Assembly: GCA_021780095.1 (NCBI GenBank)
Contig: JAJXZK010000225.1
Coordinates: forward strand, 1 to 16,553
Reading direction: 5' to 3'
From: Acidobacteriota bacterium
GTDB taxonomy: Bacteria; Acidobacteriota; Terriglobia; Terriglobales; Acidobacteriaceae
Length of the DNA stretch: 16,553 bases
In this document: positions 1 through 6,253 of the stretch, one piece after another
How the letters are laid out: each line of letters begins with the position of its first letter
How positions within the stretch are numbered: position 1 is the first letter of the stretch
Made by a program: the position numbers and the translations under genes
The notes under the pieces: model-generated
Seen by the model: the letters and a program-made list of their open reading frames with translations, nothing else
Told to the model about the DNA's origin: nothing
Database searches by the model: none

Positions 1-591
1 TTCAACATCCGTGGGGTCGCGCCCTATTGGAGGGCTGCCTGGCAACAAGATGGACGGACGAGCAACCTGGAAGTCGGCATGTATGGAATCCATATGAGCT
101 CAACTCCAGGAGCGATTACCGGCCTGCAAGATAGCTATACGGATTTTGGACCGGACTTTCAGTACGATCGAACCATCGGTAAGGATGTCCTTTCAATCCG
201 CGGAACCTATGTCCGCGAGAATTCATCCTTGCCGGCAAGCGTACAAGCCGGTGCCGCCTCACTGGTTGCGCATCATTTGAACTCGGCCAACGCCAACGCC
301 GAATATCACTTTGGCAACCGGCTATCGGGAGACTTCGGCTTGTTCCTCACATCCGGCACGGCGGATCCCCTGCTGTATTCACCGAGTGCGATTTCTGGCA
401 GCGCAAACGGCAGCCCAAAAAGCGCCGGATATATCGCCAACGTTTCCTACTGGCCGGTGCAGAATATTGATCTGGCCTTCCAGTACACCGGCTACACGCG
501 ATTTAATGGCGCCGGAACGAACTACGATGGCGCGGGACGCAACGCCAGCGACAACAACACAATTTACCTGCTGACAAGATTCGTGTTCTGA
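1..591 (+). CDS. Outer-membrane beta-barrel protein, C-terminal part (partial)
   Basis: The frame is open from the first base to a TGA at 589-591, so the 5' end of the gene lies outside the window. The visible 196 residues alternate polar and aromatic or hydrophobic residues as in beta-barrel strands. They contain a Gly/Asn/Ser-rich stretch (SGSANGSPKS, then GAGRNASDNN) and end in the aromatic pattern LLTRFVF, typical of outer-membrane proteins recognised by the Bam machinery. From memory, similar C-termini occur in acidobacterial and proteobacterial outer-membrane proteins often annotated as cytochrome-c-associated barrels. The N-terminal part, where any haem motif would lie, is missing, so that function cannot be confirmed. 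A strong hairpin follows 49 bases after the stop. Confidence 0.75.
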   Translation, partial: FNIRGVAPYWRAAWQQDGRTSNLEVGMYGIHMSSTPGAITGLQDSYTDFGPDFQYDRTIGKDVLSIRGTYVRENSSLPASVQAGAASLVAHHLNSANANAEYHFGNRLSGDFGLFLTSGTADPLLYSPSAISGSANGSPKSAGYIANVSYWPVQNIDLAFQYTGYTRFNGAGTNYDGAGRNASDNNTIYLLTRFVF

Positions 592-640
592 TGCGGGGTA
601 AAGGTCATCGTAGCTGCCCGTGGACGTGAAGGCCTATCAC

Positions 641-667
641 GACGGGGGAAGATCAACTTCTCCCGTC
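641..667 (+). terminator. Strong hairpin after the partial barrel gene, possible terminator
   Basis: GACGGGGGAAG (641-651) pairs with CTTCTCCCGTC (657-667) around a five-base loop, giving an 11-bp stem with one G.U pair. It lies 49 bases after the stop of the upstream gene, where a transcription end is expected. No T-tract follows, so it is not a canonical intrinsic terminator. It may instead stabilise a 3' end. Confidence 0.4.
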
Positions 668-1367
668 CGGCTACTTCCAGGTGTTCGACCCAGCTAAGCT
701 TTGGGCCGAATATCTTGCATGAACCCTTCCAACGCCGTATTTCGTTACGAAGCTGGGGGACGGGTGAATGTACTTCCGGCTTGCCCACGGAACGGTGTCG
801 ATCTGTCTGTAACTAATTCCTGCAAGCGAGACTTTCAATTGGCTACATCCGCAGCCATTTGGACACAGCCTGATACCACGGCGATCCTACGAACAAGCCC
901 TCCGCCAGTCCATCGAGTGAGAACTCGACGGACGGCCCCTGGAATTGGCTTAACCTCCACCGTGTAGAAGTTGATTAGCTTTCGTCCGGCCGCAACAGCG
1001 GCGACCTCCGCGTCCAAAAGGAAACCGCGACTCTCACGGGACGTGATCGCGTCCTGAAGGTGGTTTCGCACGCCTTTAAAATGCGCACGCTCCCCCCTTT
1101 CATCTACCAAACCTGATAGGCACCGCACTCAATAGTTGTCTATTGGGGGGCTTTTGATTTGTTCGTACCATTCGAGTTCTTTGGTGATGGGATTCATGGG
1201 AAAACTTCGGTGCCGGATCGAATGCAGCAGGAATCCAGTAGCGCTTCTTTCCGGTTCGCCATAGTGGGGTGCCGAGGCGGAGGCTTTACAACGAATTTGC
1301 CGCGCTGGAACCGCGCCGCAATCCATTAAACAGTTTTGTCGATTGATAATGAAAGGCTTACATCAGA
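668..1367. other. About 700-base stretch without a convincing gene
   Basis: No frame shows a good ribosome binding site together with recognisable protein sequence. Two adjoining minus-strand frames (1129-1326 and 835-1128) are open. Their products (65 and 97 residues) lack recognisable motifs, and the starts lack a clear Shine-Dalgarno, so I do not call them. A small inverted repeat, CAATAG-TTGT-CTATTG, lies around 1130-1145, between the two frames. The region may hold gene remnants beyond recognition. Confidence 0.4.
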
Positions 1368-1454
1368 TGGTGCCGAAGAAGGGACTCGAACCCCCACACC
1401 CTTGCGAGTACATGGACCTGAACCATGCGCGTCTGCCAATTCCGCCACTTCGGC
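1368..1454 (-). tRNA. tRNA-Leu (anticodon CAG)
   Basis: On the minus strand the sequence folds as a class II tRNA of 87 bases with an encoded CCA. The acceptor arms are GCCGAAG (1454-1448) and CTTCGGC (1378-1372), with discriminator A. The anticodon stem CATGG/CCATG encloses the loop TTCAGGT, giving anticodon CAG, which reads CUG leucine codons. A long variable arm (TACTCGCAAGGGTG region) and a GGTTCGAGTCC T-arm are present, as expected for tRNA-Leu. A perfect TTGACA (minus strand, 1531-1526) lies about 70 bases upstream and is a candidate promoter element. I see no clear terminator downstream. Confidence 0.95.
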
Positions 1455-1503
1455 CTGTGTTCCAGAGGCTAGCTGGCCGCCAGAAAATAAGCGGCAGTCC
1501 TTA

Positions 1504-1531
1504 CTCTTACAAAGACAGCAGATGCTGTCAA
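1504..1531 (-). promoter_or_regulatory. Candidate promoter of tRNA-Leu(CAG) with an embedded palindrome
   Basis: On the minus strand TTGACA (1531-1526) is a perfect -35 consensus. A poor -10 candidate, TAAGAG (1509-1504), follows after a 16-base spacer, and the tRNA 5' end is about 50 bases further on. The spacer and -35 are overlapped by the inverted repeat GACAGCA-GA-TGCTGTC (1514-1529), which could be an operator. The -35 is convincing, the -10 is weak, and the operator role is inference. Confidence 0.4.
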
Positions 1532-1697
1532 CATTTCAGCCAGGAAGAAAAATTCGTCCGCGAGCAATACGCTGACCGCGGGGGGTACATTTGCAATCGT
1601 CGCACACGCGAGTATTCTGAGAATTCGATCCTGATGCGAAGTGTCGATACGATGCGCACACGCGAAACCGAACAAATCACTATGAAAGGCTTTCGGC

Positions 1698-1937
1698 ATG
1701 ACGAACTCTTCACTCGCCAATCCCGCCAGTATTCCCCCTGAGCTCTCCACGGAGATTCGCCGACTCATGCATGACCTGAGCAATGCACTTGAGATTGTAT
1801 TGCAGGCCGGATATCTGCTGACCACCGCAGACACGGAAGAACCGGTGAAGGAGTGGATCGGCCTGCTGGATGGAGGCGCACAACAGGCCCTGAAAATTCA
1901 TCAACAACTGCGAGAGTACATCCGCGTCCACAGTTAA
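1698..1937 (+). CDS. Small orphan protein with histidine-kinase-like H-box helix
   Basis: This is a 79-residue soluble protein. The segment MHDLSNALEIVLQAGYLL (residues 24-41) resembles the dimerisation/phosphotransfer helix of some histidine kinases (pattern H-D-L-x-N, with His25, Asp26 and Asn29). A second predicted amphipathic helix covers roughly residues 50-76. No ATPase or receiver domain is attached. The start has an AAAGG ribosome-binding element eight bases upstream. The gene ends 25 bases before the convergent osmC gene and is not obviously in an operon. It could be a small phosphotransfer or scaffold protein, or merely a helical hairpin with a chance resemblance. Coding status is fairly likely; the function is inference. 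Confidence 0.6.
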   Translation: MTNSSLANPASIPPELSTEIRRLMHDLSNALEIVLQAGYLLTTADTEEPVKEWIGLLDGGAQQALKIHQQLREYIRVHS

Positions 1938-1962
1938 CGGTGAAGCGCGGCAGGCGCAGCGA

Positions 1963-2388
1963 TCAAGCCAATTGCGCATCCAGCGTTATTTCGGCGGCCT
2001 TCAACAGGCGCGAGATTGGACAATTGACTTTCGCTTCATTTGCGGCGGTGGCGAAGGCTTCTTTGCTGGCTCCTGGAACCTTGGCGCGGGTCGTCAAATG
2101 AATTTTTGTAACCGTCGGACCTGTCTGCAGCATCTCCAACGTCAACTCCGCGGTAGTTTCCAGTGACTCAGGCGTCAGATTCGCCTTCGTTAACTGACCG
2201 CTCAACGCCATGGTGAAACAACCGGCGTGGGCAGCGGCGATCAACTCTTCCGGATTCGTTCCTTTGCCGTCTTCGAATCGGGTATGAAAAGAGTAGGCGG
2301 TGTCCTTCAAAACTCCGCTTTCAGTTGAAATGGCGCCCTTGCCGTCTTTCAGCGTTCCCTGCCAAACTGCGCTCGCTTTGCGTTGCAT
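1963..2388 (-). CDS. osmC: OsmC-family organic hydroperoxide reductase
   Basis: OsmC proteins are thiol-dependent peroxidases that reduce organic hydroperoxides in the cytoplasm. The 141-residue length matches OsmC (about 143 in E. coli). The family signature GTNPEELIAAAHAGCFTMAL spans residues 43-62 and carries Glu48 and the peroxidatic Cys57. The resolving Cys123 is in KVNCPISRLL. The sequence fits the OsmC subfamily better than Ohr, because of the GTNPEEL element and the N-terminal KASAVWQGTLKDGKG strand. The start is supported by AAGGAG seven bases upstream on the minus strand. The gene stands alone between the kdpD kinase gene and the convergent small ORF. OsmC is commonly induced by osmotic or stationary-phase stress, in keeping with the nearby K+/osmotic locus, but no shared promoter is visible. 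Confidence 0.95.
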   Translation of the reverse strand: MQRKASAVWQGTLKDGKGAISTESGVLKDTAYSFHTRFEDGKGTNPEELIAAAHAGCFTMALSGQLTKANLTPESLETTAELTLEMLQTGPTVTKIHLTTRAKVPGASKEAFATAANEAKVNCPISRLLKAAEITLDAQLA

Positions 2389-2483
2389 GTATTTCTCCTT
2401 GGATTCGTTGAGGATGGACCGGGAACCTGAATTCCGCAGCCCGTGGGTGAATTTTCAGGATAGCAGCCGCGCATCTCAGAGTC

Positions 2484-2504
2484 GAACCCGGCAACACCGG
2501 GTTC
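2484..2504 (-). terminator. Hairpin between the kdpD kinase gene and osmC
   Basis: GAACCCGG (2484-2491) and CCGGGTTC (2497-2504) form a perfect 8-bp stem with a 5-base loop. It lies in the 226-base gap after the stop of the minus-strand kinase gene and before osmC. No T-tract follows on the minus strand, so termination is only possible, not shown. Nothing else is recognisable in this gap. Confidence 0.35.
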
Positions 2505-2614
2505 ACGTCGCCTCTTTCAGCCGCGACGGTCGCTTCTTTCGCTTGCAAAAACGCCGCATCCCGCCATTAACAATGGAATGGCAGCGCCCTCTGCGTTCAA
2601 GGCCCGCGCCGCAA

Positions 2615-4087
2615 TCAATGGATGTTTGTGGAAGCAACAGGTCGAGGCTGCAGCGGCAGTTCGAAGGAAAACACAGACCCGTGCCCAACCTGGCTGGTCA
2701 CGCTGATTGTGCCGCCGTGGGCTTCGACGATCGCCTTGGCGATCGCTAATCCCATTCCTGTTCCGTGGACCTGGTAGCGTTGCCCGGTGCCGCGGTAAAA
2801 CTTGTCGAAGATAAAACTCTTTTCCAGCATTCCGATTCCCACTCCGCGGTCAGCGACGCTGACGACAAGCGCATCCTTGTTCTCCTCTGCGCTGATAAAG
2901 ATCGGACTGCCTGCAGGAGAATATTTCGCGGCGTTTTCCAGCAGATGATGCAGCACTTTTTCGATCATGCGCATATCGAACGGTACGGGCCGCAAATCCT
3001 GCGGAAGTCGTACGGTGACCGGATGCGCGGCAACGATTTCCTCTGCATTCTGTACCGACTGATCCACCAATTCCTGTACCGGATGCAACTGCAGGTCCAG
3101 CTGGACTTCGTGAGCATCCAATTGCGCCATCTCTACAGCCTCTTCAATCAGTCGGTTCAGCCGTCCGCTTTCTTCGTCGATGATGGTCAGCAGCTCGTTC
3201 CTCTGTTCGCCCGTCAGCTGCAATTCTGAGCGCAGACTGCTGACCGCGCCCATAATCGAGGTCAGTGGGGTTCGCAATTCATGCGTGACGGAATCGAGCA
3301 GCGCGCTTCGGATTCGTTCGCTTTCGCGCGCGGCCTCGGTCTTTCCCAGCTGTTCCACGGCCCCGGCTCGCTCGACTGCGATTGCCACCATGCTTCCCAG
3401 GGCTTCCAGACTCTGCCGCGACGGACATTTTCCCAAAATGCCCAAAGCGCCAATCGTCCGCACGCCCATCATCAGTGGAATCAGGCAGGTTTGCTTCTCT
3501 TCGTTTCTTCGGATATCGCGTTCGCGGGAGGCGACGCGAAGCATTTCGTCGCTGATCGCCTCGCTGCTTCGTCCGGAATGGTAGACACTGCTCCGGGAAT
3601 TCACCAGCAGCGCGGTGCCTTCTATAAAGAACGTGGCTGTAATAATTCTGGGGATAGAATTCAGTAGATCGAGAATATTATCAGTCGTAAGCAATTGCCG
3701 GCTGAAGTCGTACAAACGCTCCATTTCAATCCGTTGGCTCTTCGCTTCTTTCGCTTCATCCCGGGCGCGATCGGAAAGTCGGCTGGATAGGATCGCAGTC
3801 ACCAGGAAAGCACTGAGGGAAACCCAATTCTGCGGATCGGCGACGGTGAATTTTCCAATGGGCGGCAGAAAGAAATAATTGATCGCCAGTGTGGAGACAA
3901 TCGACGCGAAGATTGCGTTCGAAAGCCCCCATCGCCCTGCAATAAACAAAACGTATAACAATAATGTGAGAGAAACTGTGGTGTGATTGACGTGCAGCAG
4001 AGAAAAATATATCCCCACAATCAGGCCCACAGCCATGGCGGACAACGCATACCGTATCGTCGGAGATGGGCTGTGTCGCAGCATCAT
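2615..4087 (-). CDS. kdpD: KdpD C-terminal half as a separate sensor histidine kinase
   Basis: This is a membrane histidine kinase of about 490 residues corresponding to the second half of canonical KdpD. Residues about 10-105 form the four-helix DUF4118 membrane domain, with short turns and the motif NYFFLPPIGKFTV. A GAF-like segment follows (about 120-245). The HisKA helix SVTHELRTPLTS has phospho-accepting His269. The HATPase domain has an N-box (HHLLENAAKYSP, Asn385), a G1 box (DRGVGIG), an F-box (FIFDKFYRG) and a G2 box (GTGMGLAIAKAIV). The frame stays open upstream to 4318, but that part is antisense to the divergent gene and looks non-native. I therefore start at the ATG at 4087-4085 (4084 is an equal alternative), where the membrane domain begins. 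The KdpD/USP half is encoded divergently only 27 bases away. Confidence 0.93.
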   Translation of the reverse strand: MMLRHSPSPTIRYALSAMAVGLIVGIYFSLLHVNHTTVSLTLLLYVLFIAGRWGLSNAIFASIVSTLAINYFFLPPIGKFTVADPQNWVSLSAFLVTAILSSRLSDRARDEAKEAKSQRIEMERLYDFSRQLLTTDNILDLLNSIPRIITATFFIEGTALLVNSRSSVYHSGRSSEAISDEMLRVASRERDIRRNEEKQTCLIPLMMGVRTIGALGILGKCPSRQSLEALGSMVAIAVERAGAVEQLGKTEAARESERIRSALLDSVTHELRTPLTSIMGAVSSLRSELQLTGEQRNELLTIIDEESGRLNRLIEEAVEMAQLDAHEVQLDLQLHPVQELVDQSVQNAEEIVAAHPVTVRLPQDLRPVPFDMRMIEKVLHHLLENAAKYSPAGSPIFISAEENKDALVVSVADRGVGIGMLEKSFIFDKFYRGTGQRYQVHGTGMGLAIAKAIVEAHGGTISVTSQVGHGSVFSFELPLQPRPVASTNIH

Positions 4088-4114
4088 CCCAATTCTACTC
4101 AGGTCGTGTAAGCG

Positions 4115-5263
4115 ATGACTCCGCAACCCGCAAACATAAAGCCTGTCAAGACGCCGGAGCAATGGCTGGAAACGGCAGCCCCTGAGAAGACCGCCGGCAT
4201 CTTTAAGGTCTTCCTTGGCTATGCGCCTGGTGTCGGCAAAACGTTCAACATGCTCAGCGAGGCCATCCGGCGTCGCAATCGAGGCGAAGATGTGGTCATT
4301 GGGTTCATCGAAACCCACCAGCGTCCCCGCGTCATCGAGTTAGCCAAGCAGTTGGAGGTGATCCCGACCCGAAAGGTGGAGTACAAAGGTACGTTCTTTG
4401 AAGAATTGGATCTGGAAGCCGTGCTGGCGAGAAAACCGCAGGTCGTTCTGATCGATGAACTGGCGCACACGAACATTCCCGGCAGCAAGCACGAAAAACG
4501 CTACGAAGATGTTCTTGAAGTCCTGCAGCACCGGATCGATGTGATGTCGGCGCTGAATGTGCAGCACGTGGAGAGCCTGGCTCCGACGGTTCAAAGCATT
4601 ACCGGCGTTAGCGTGCGGGAAACCGTTCCAGACTGGGTGCTGGGACGAGCGGATGAAGTGGTGCTGGTCGATGTGACCCCGGAAGCGCTGCAAACCCGCA
4701 TGCGGCGCGGCGATATCTACCCGTCCGAGCGAATTGAAAGATCCTTGGCGAACTTCTTCCGCCGCGGCAATCTGCTCGCCCTGCGGGAACTGGCGCTAAA
4801 GCGAGTCACCCACGCTGTGGATCAGAACCTGGATGCGTACCTTCGCCGAAAACAATTGGGCCAGGACTGGGTGGTCCAGGAACGAGTAGCCGTCTGCATC
4901 AGCTCCAACCCGGCATCGCAGCAACTGATTGCGCGCGGCGCCCGCATGGCCGAGGGCATGGACGCGGAATTTTACATCCTGCACGTCGATCTGCCCGACG
5001 ATACGCTAGAAGAGAAAAGTCGAAGCCTTGCCGCGAATCTGCGCTTCGCAGAAAATCTCTCGGCGCGGATTTTTCATGTTCAAGGCCGCAAGGTTGCCAG
5101 CGCGATCGCGGATTTCGCGAAGGAACATCGCATCACACAGATTATTCTTGGCCGCTCCGCGGTTCGAGGGTGGCGCAATTTTCTATACTTTATGGCCATC
5201 CAAAAACTGCTGCGCGAGGCTCCTTACGTCGACGTGCACATTGTGACCCAGGAACCGCATTGA
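4115..5263 (+). CDS. kdpD: KdpD N-terminal half (KdpD sensor plus USP domain) as a separate protein
   Basis: This 382-residue protein matches only the cytoplasmic N-terminal part of KdpD. The KdpD domain (about residues 28-240) has the Walker A motif GYAPGVGKT (35-43) and the Walker B-like motif VVLIDELAHTN (110-120). A universal-stress-protein fold follows (about 256-380), with the GRSAVRGW element. In canonical KdpD this region senses cytoplasmic signals (K+, ATP and, in some species, c-di-AMP) and modulates the kinase. Here it has no membrane or kinase domain, and the protein ends naturally after the USP fold. No good Shine-Dalgarno precedes the ATG. kdpE follows after 7 bases, so the two are very likely co-transcribed. 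The missing half is the divergent gene at 2615-4087. Assembly of the two halves in trans is inference. Confidence 0.95.
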   Translation: MTPQPANIKPVKTPEQWLETAAPEKTAGIFKVFLGYAPGVGKTFNMLSEAIRRRNRGEDVVIGFIETHQRPRVIELAKQLEVIPTRKVEYKGTFFEELDLEAVLARKPQVVLIDELAHTNIPGSKHEKRYEDVLEVLQHRIDVMSALNVQHVESLAPTVQSITGVSVRETVPDWVLGRADEVVLVDVTPEALQTRMRRGDIYPSERIERSLANFFRRGNLLALRELALKRVTHAVDQNLDAYLRRKQLGQDWVVQERVAVCISSNPASQQLIARGARMAEGMDAEFYILHVDLPDDTLEEKSRSLAANLRFAENLSARIFHVQGRKVASAIADFAKEHRITQIILGRSAVRGWRNFLYFMAIQKLLREAPYVDVHIVTQEPH

Positions 5264-5270
5264 GACCTCG

Positions 5271-6017
5271 ATGAGGGACCCATCCACCCAACGGCGCGAT
5301 GCGACCGAGCCCGCCAAAATTCTGCTTGTCGACGATGAGGCCCAAATCATCCGCGTGCTATCCGTGGCGTGTACTGCCCAGGGCTATCGAGTGAAATCCG
5401 CCACGGATGGAGAATCCGCGTTGGCAGCCCTAAAAAGTTGGCCCGCCGACTTGGTGATTACCGACCTCTCCATGCCGAATATGGGCGGCGTTGAGCTGTG
5501 TCGTGCGATTCGAGATCAATCCAACGTGCCGATCCTGGTGCTTTCCGTCCGCAACCATGAAAAGATAAAAGTCGAAGCCCTGGACGCCGGCGCCGATGAC
5601 TACGTAACCAAGCCCTTTCAAATCGACGAACTTCTTGCCAGAATTCGCGCCGCGCTCCGCCGCTCCAAAAACGCAAGCAAAGAAGACAAAACATCCCAGG
5701 TGGCCATTGGAGAGTTCCGTATCGATCCCGGATCGCGCCAGGTATTCGTGCGAGGCACAGAAGTCCATCTCACACCCAAGGAATTCGATCTGCTGCACGC
5801 ACTGTCGCTTTCTCCAGATCGCGTCATCACTCGCCGCTCGCTGATGGTTGCGGTCTGGGGCGGTTATAACGTGGACCAGCCTGAATCGTTGCGAGTCCTC
5901 ATAGGACAGCTCCGCCGCAAAATCGAGCCCGCTGGTGAACCCCAATATATCCTTACGGAACCTTGGGTTGGATACCGCTTTGTGCCCGACGGCGTCCCCC
6001 CTGGGCCTTCCTTATAA
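5271..6017 (+). CDS. kdpE: KdpE response regulator, OmpR/PhoB family
   Basis: This is a transcription activator of 248 residues that turns on the K+-ATPase operon when phosphorylated by KdpD. The receiver domain (about 16-133) has the acidic pair Asp21/Asp22, the phospho-acceptor Asp65 in ITDLSMPN, Ser92 in place of the usual Thr/Ser switch residue, and Lys114 in YVTKPF. The winged-helix DNA-binding domain (about 145-240) contains LTPKEFDLLHAL and ends in GYRFVPD. It has a 15-residue N-terminal extension compared with typical KdpE. An internal start is possible, but MRDPSTQ is the first Met after the kdpD stop. Its own stop codon overlaps the first block of the repeat array proposed as the KdpE binding site of the next operon. 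Confidence 0.95.
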   Translation: MRDPSTQRRDATEPAKILLVDDEAQIIRVLSVACTAQGYRVKSATDGESALAALKSWPADLVITDLSMPNMGGVELCRAIRDQSNVPILVLSVRNHEKIKVEALDAGADDYVTKPFQIDELLARIRAALRRSKNASKEDKTSQVAIGEFRIDPGSRQVFVRGTEVHLTPKEFDLLHALSLSPDRVITRRSLMVAVWGGYNVDQPESLRVLIGQLRRKIEPAGEPQYILTEPWVGYRFVPDGVPPGPSL

Positions 6018-6055
6018 CTTTCTTACGGTCTTATTACGCCCTTTTTATGCCCCTA
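6012..6055 (+). promoter_or_regulatory. Probable KdpE operator: four 11-base-phased repeats
   Basis: Four blocks start exactly 11 bases apart: TTATAACTTTC (6012), TTACGGTCTTA (6023), TTACGCCCTTT (6034) and TTATGCCCCTA (6045). Each begins TTA followed by T or C, and two share TTACG. OmpR/PhoB-family regulators bind head-to-tail to direct repeats with about one helical turn of spacing. The E. coli kdp site, as I recall it, has TTTATA and TTTACA boxes with the same phasing. The array lies between kdpE and the porin-kdpFABC genes, so autoregulated KdpE binding is the natural reading. A -10 candidate (GAACTAAT, about 6060-6067) follows. The repeats are seen; the binding is inference. Confidence 0.65.
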
Positions 6056-6253
6056 GGTGTGAACTAATGGCAGTTCGAATCTATCGGAACTTAGCAGGCA
6101 ATGATGTTAGCGACATTCTTAGCGGGAACGGGCTGTGCTGTGGTGATAGGCTTTTTCCTTTTTTGTTACCGTGGATTTGCTCGTACTCAGACGGCAAACC
6201 GCGCGAAAAGTCAGAGGGTGAACGTGTTTTCATTCGATCACGAAACACACATC

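Noticed and set aside
835..1326. Two consecutive minus-strand open frames (97 and 65 codons) before the tRNA
   Set aside because: They have no recognisable motif, no clear ribosome binding sites and odd composition. Coding cannot be supported.
1349..1692. Direct repeat ATGAAAGGCTT at 1349-1359 and 1682-1692 flanking the tRNA-Leu(CAG), possible attachment sites
   Set aside because: Only 11 bases long, not overlapping the tRNA 3' end, and with no integrase nearby. Chance is a sufficient explanation.
2481..2504. Apparent tRNA T-arm (GGGTTCGACTCTG on the minus strand) in the kdpD-osmC gap
   Set aside because: The T-stem does not pair in the required way and no acceptor or anticodon arm is present. 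The sequence is explained by a simple 8-bp hairpin.
4088..4318. Kinase frame extended upstream to 4318 (77 more codons)
   Set aside because: This part is antisense to the well-supported KdpD N-terminal coding sequence and shows no KdpD-like sequence. The membrane domain begins properly after the ATG at 4087.
6055..6253. Possible riboswitch (for example c-di-AMP type) in the porin-kdp leader
   Set aside because: I found no conserved riboswitch core motifs, only a 6-bp GTGTTT/AAACAC pairing near 6224-6248. The phased operator explains regulation better.
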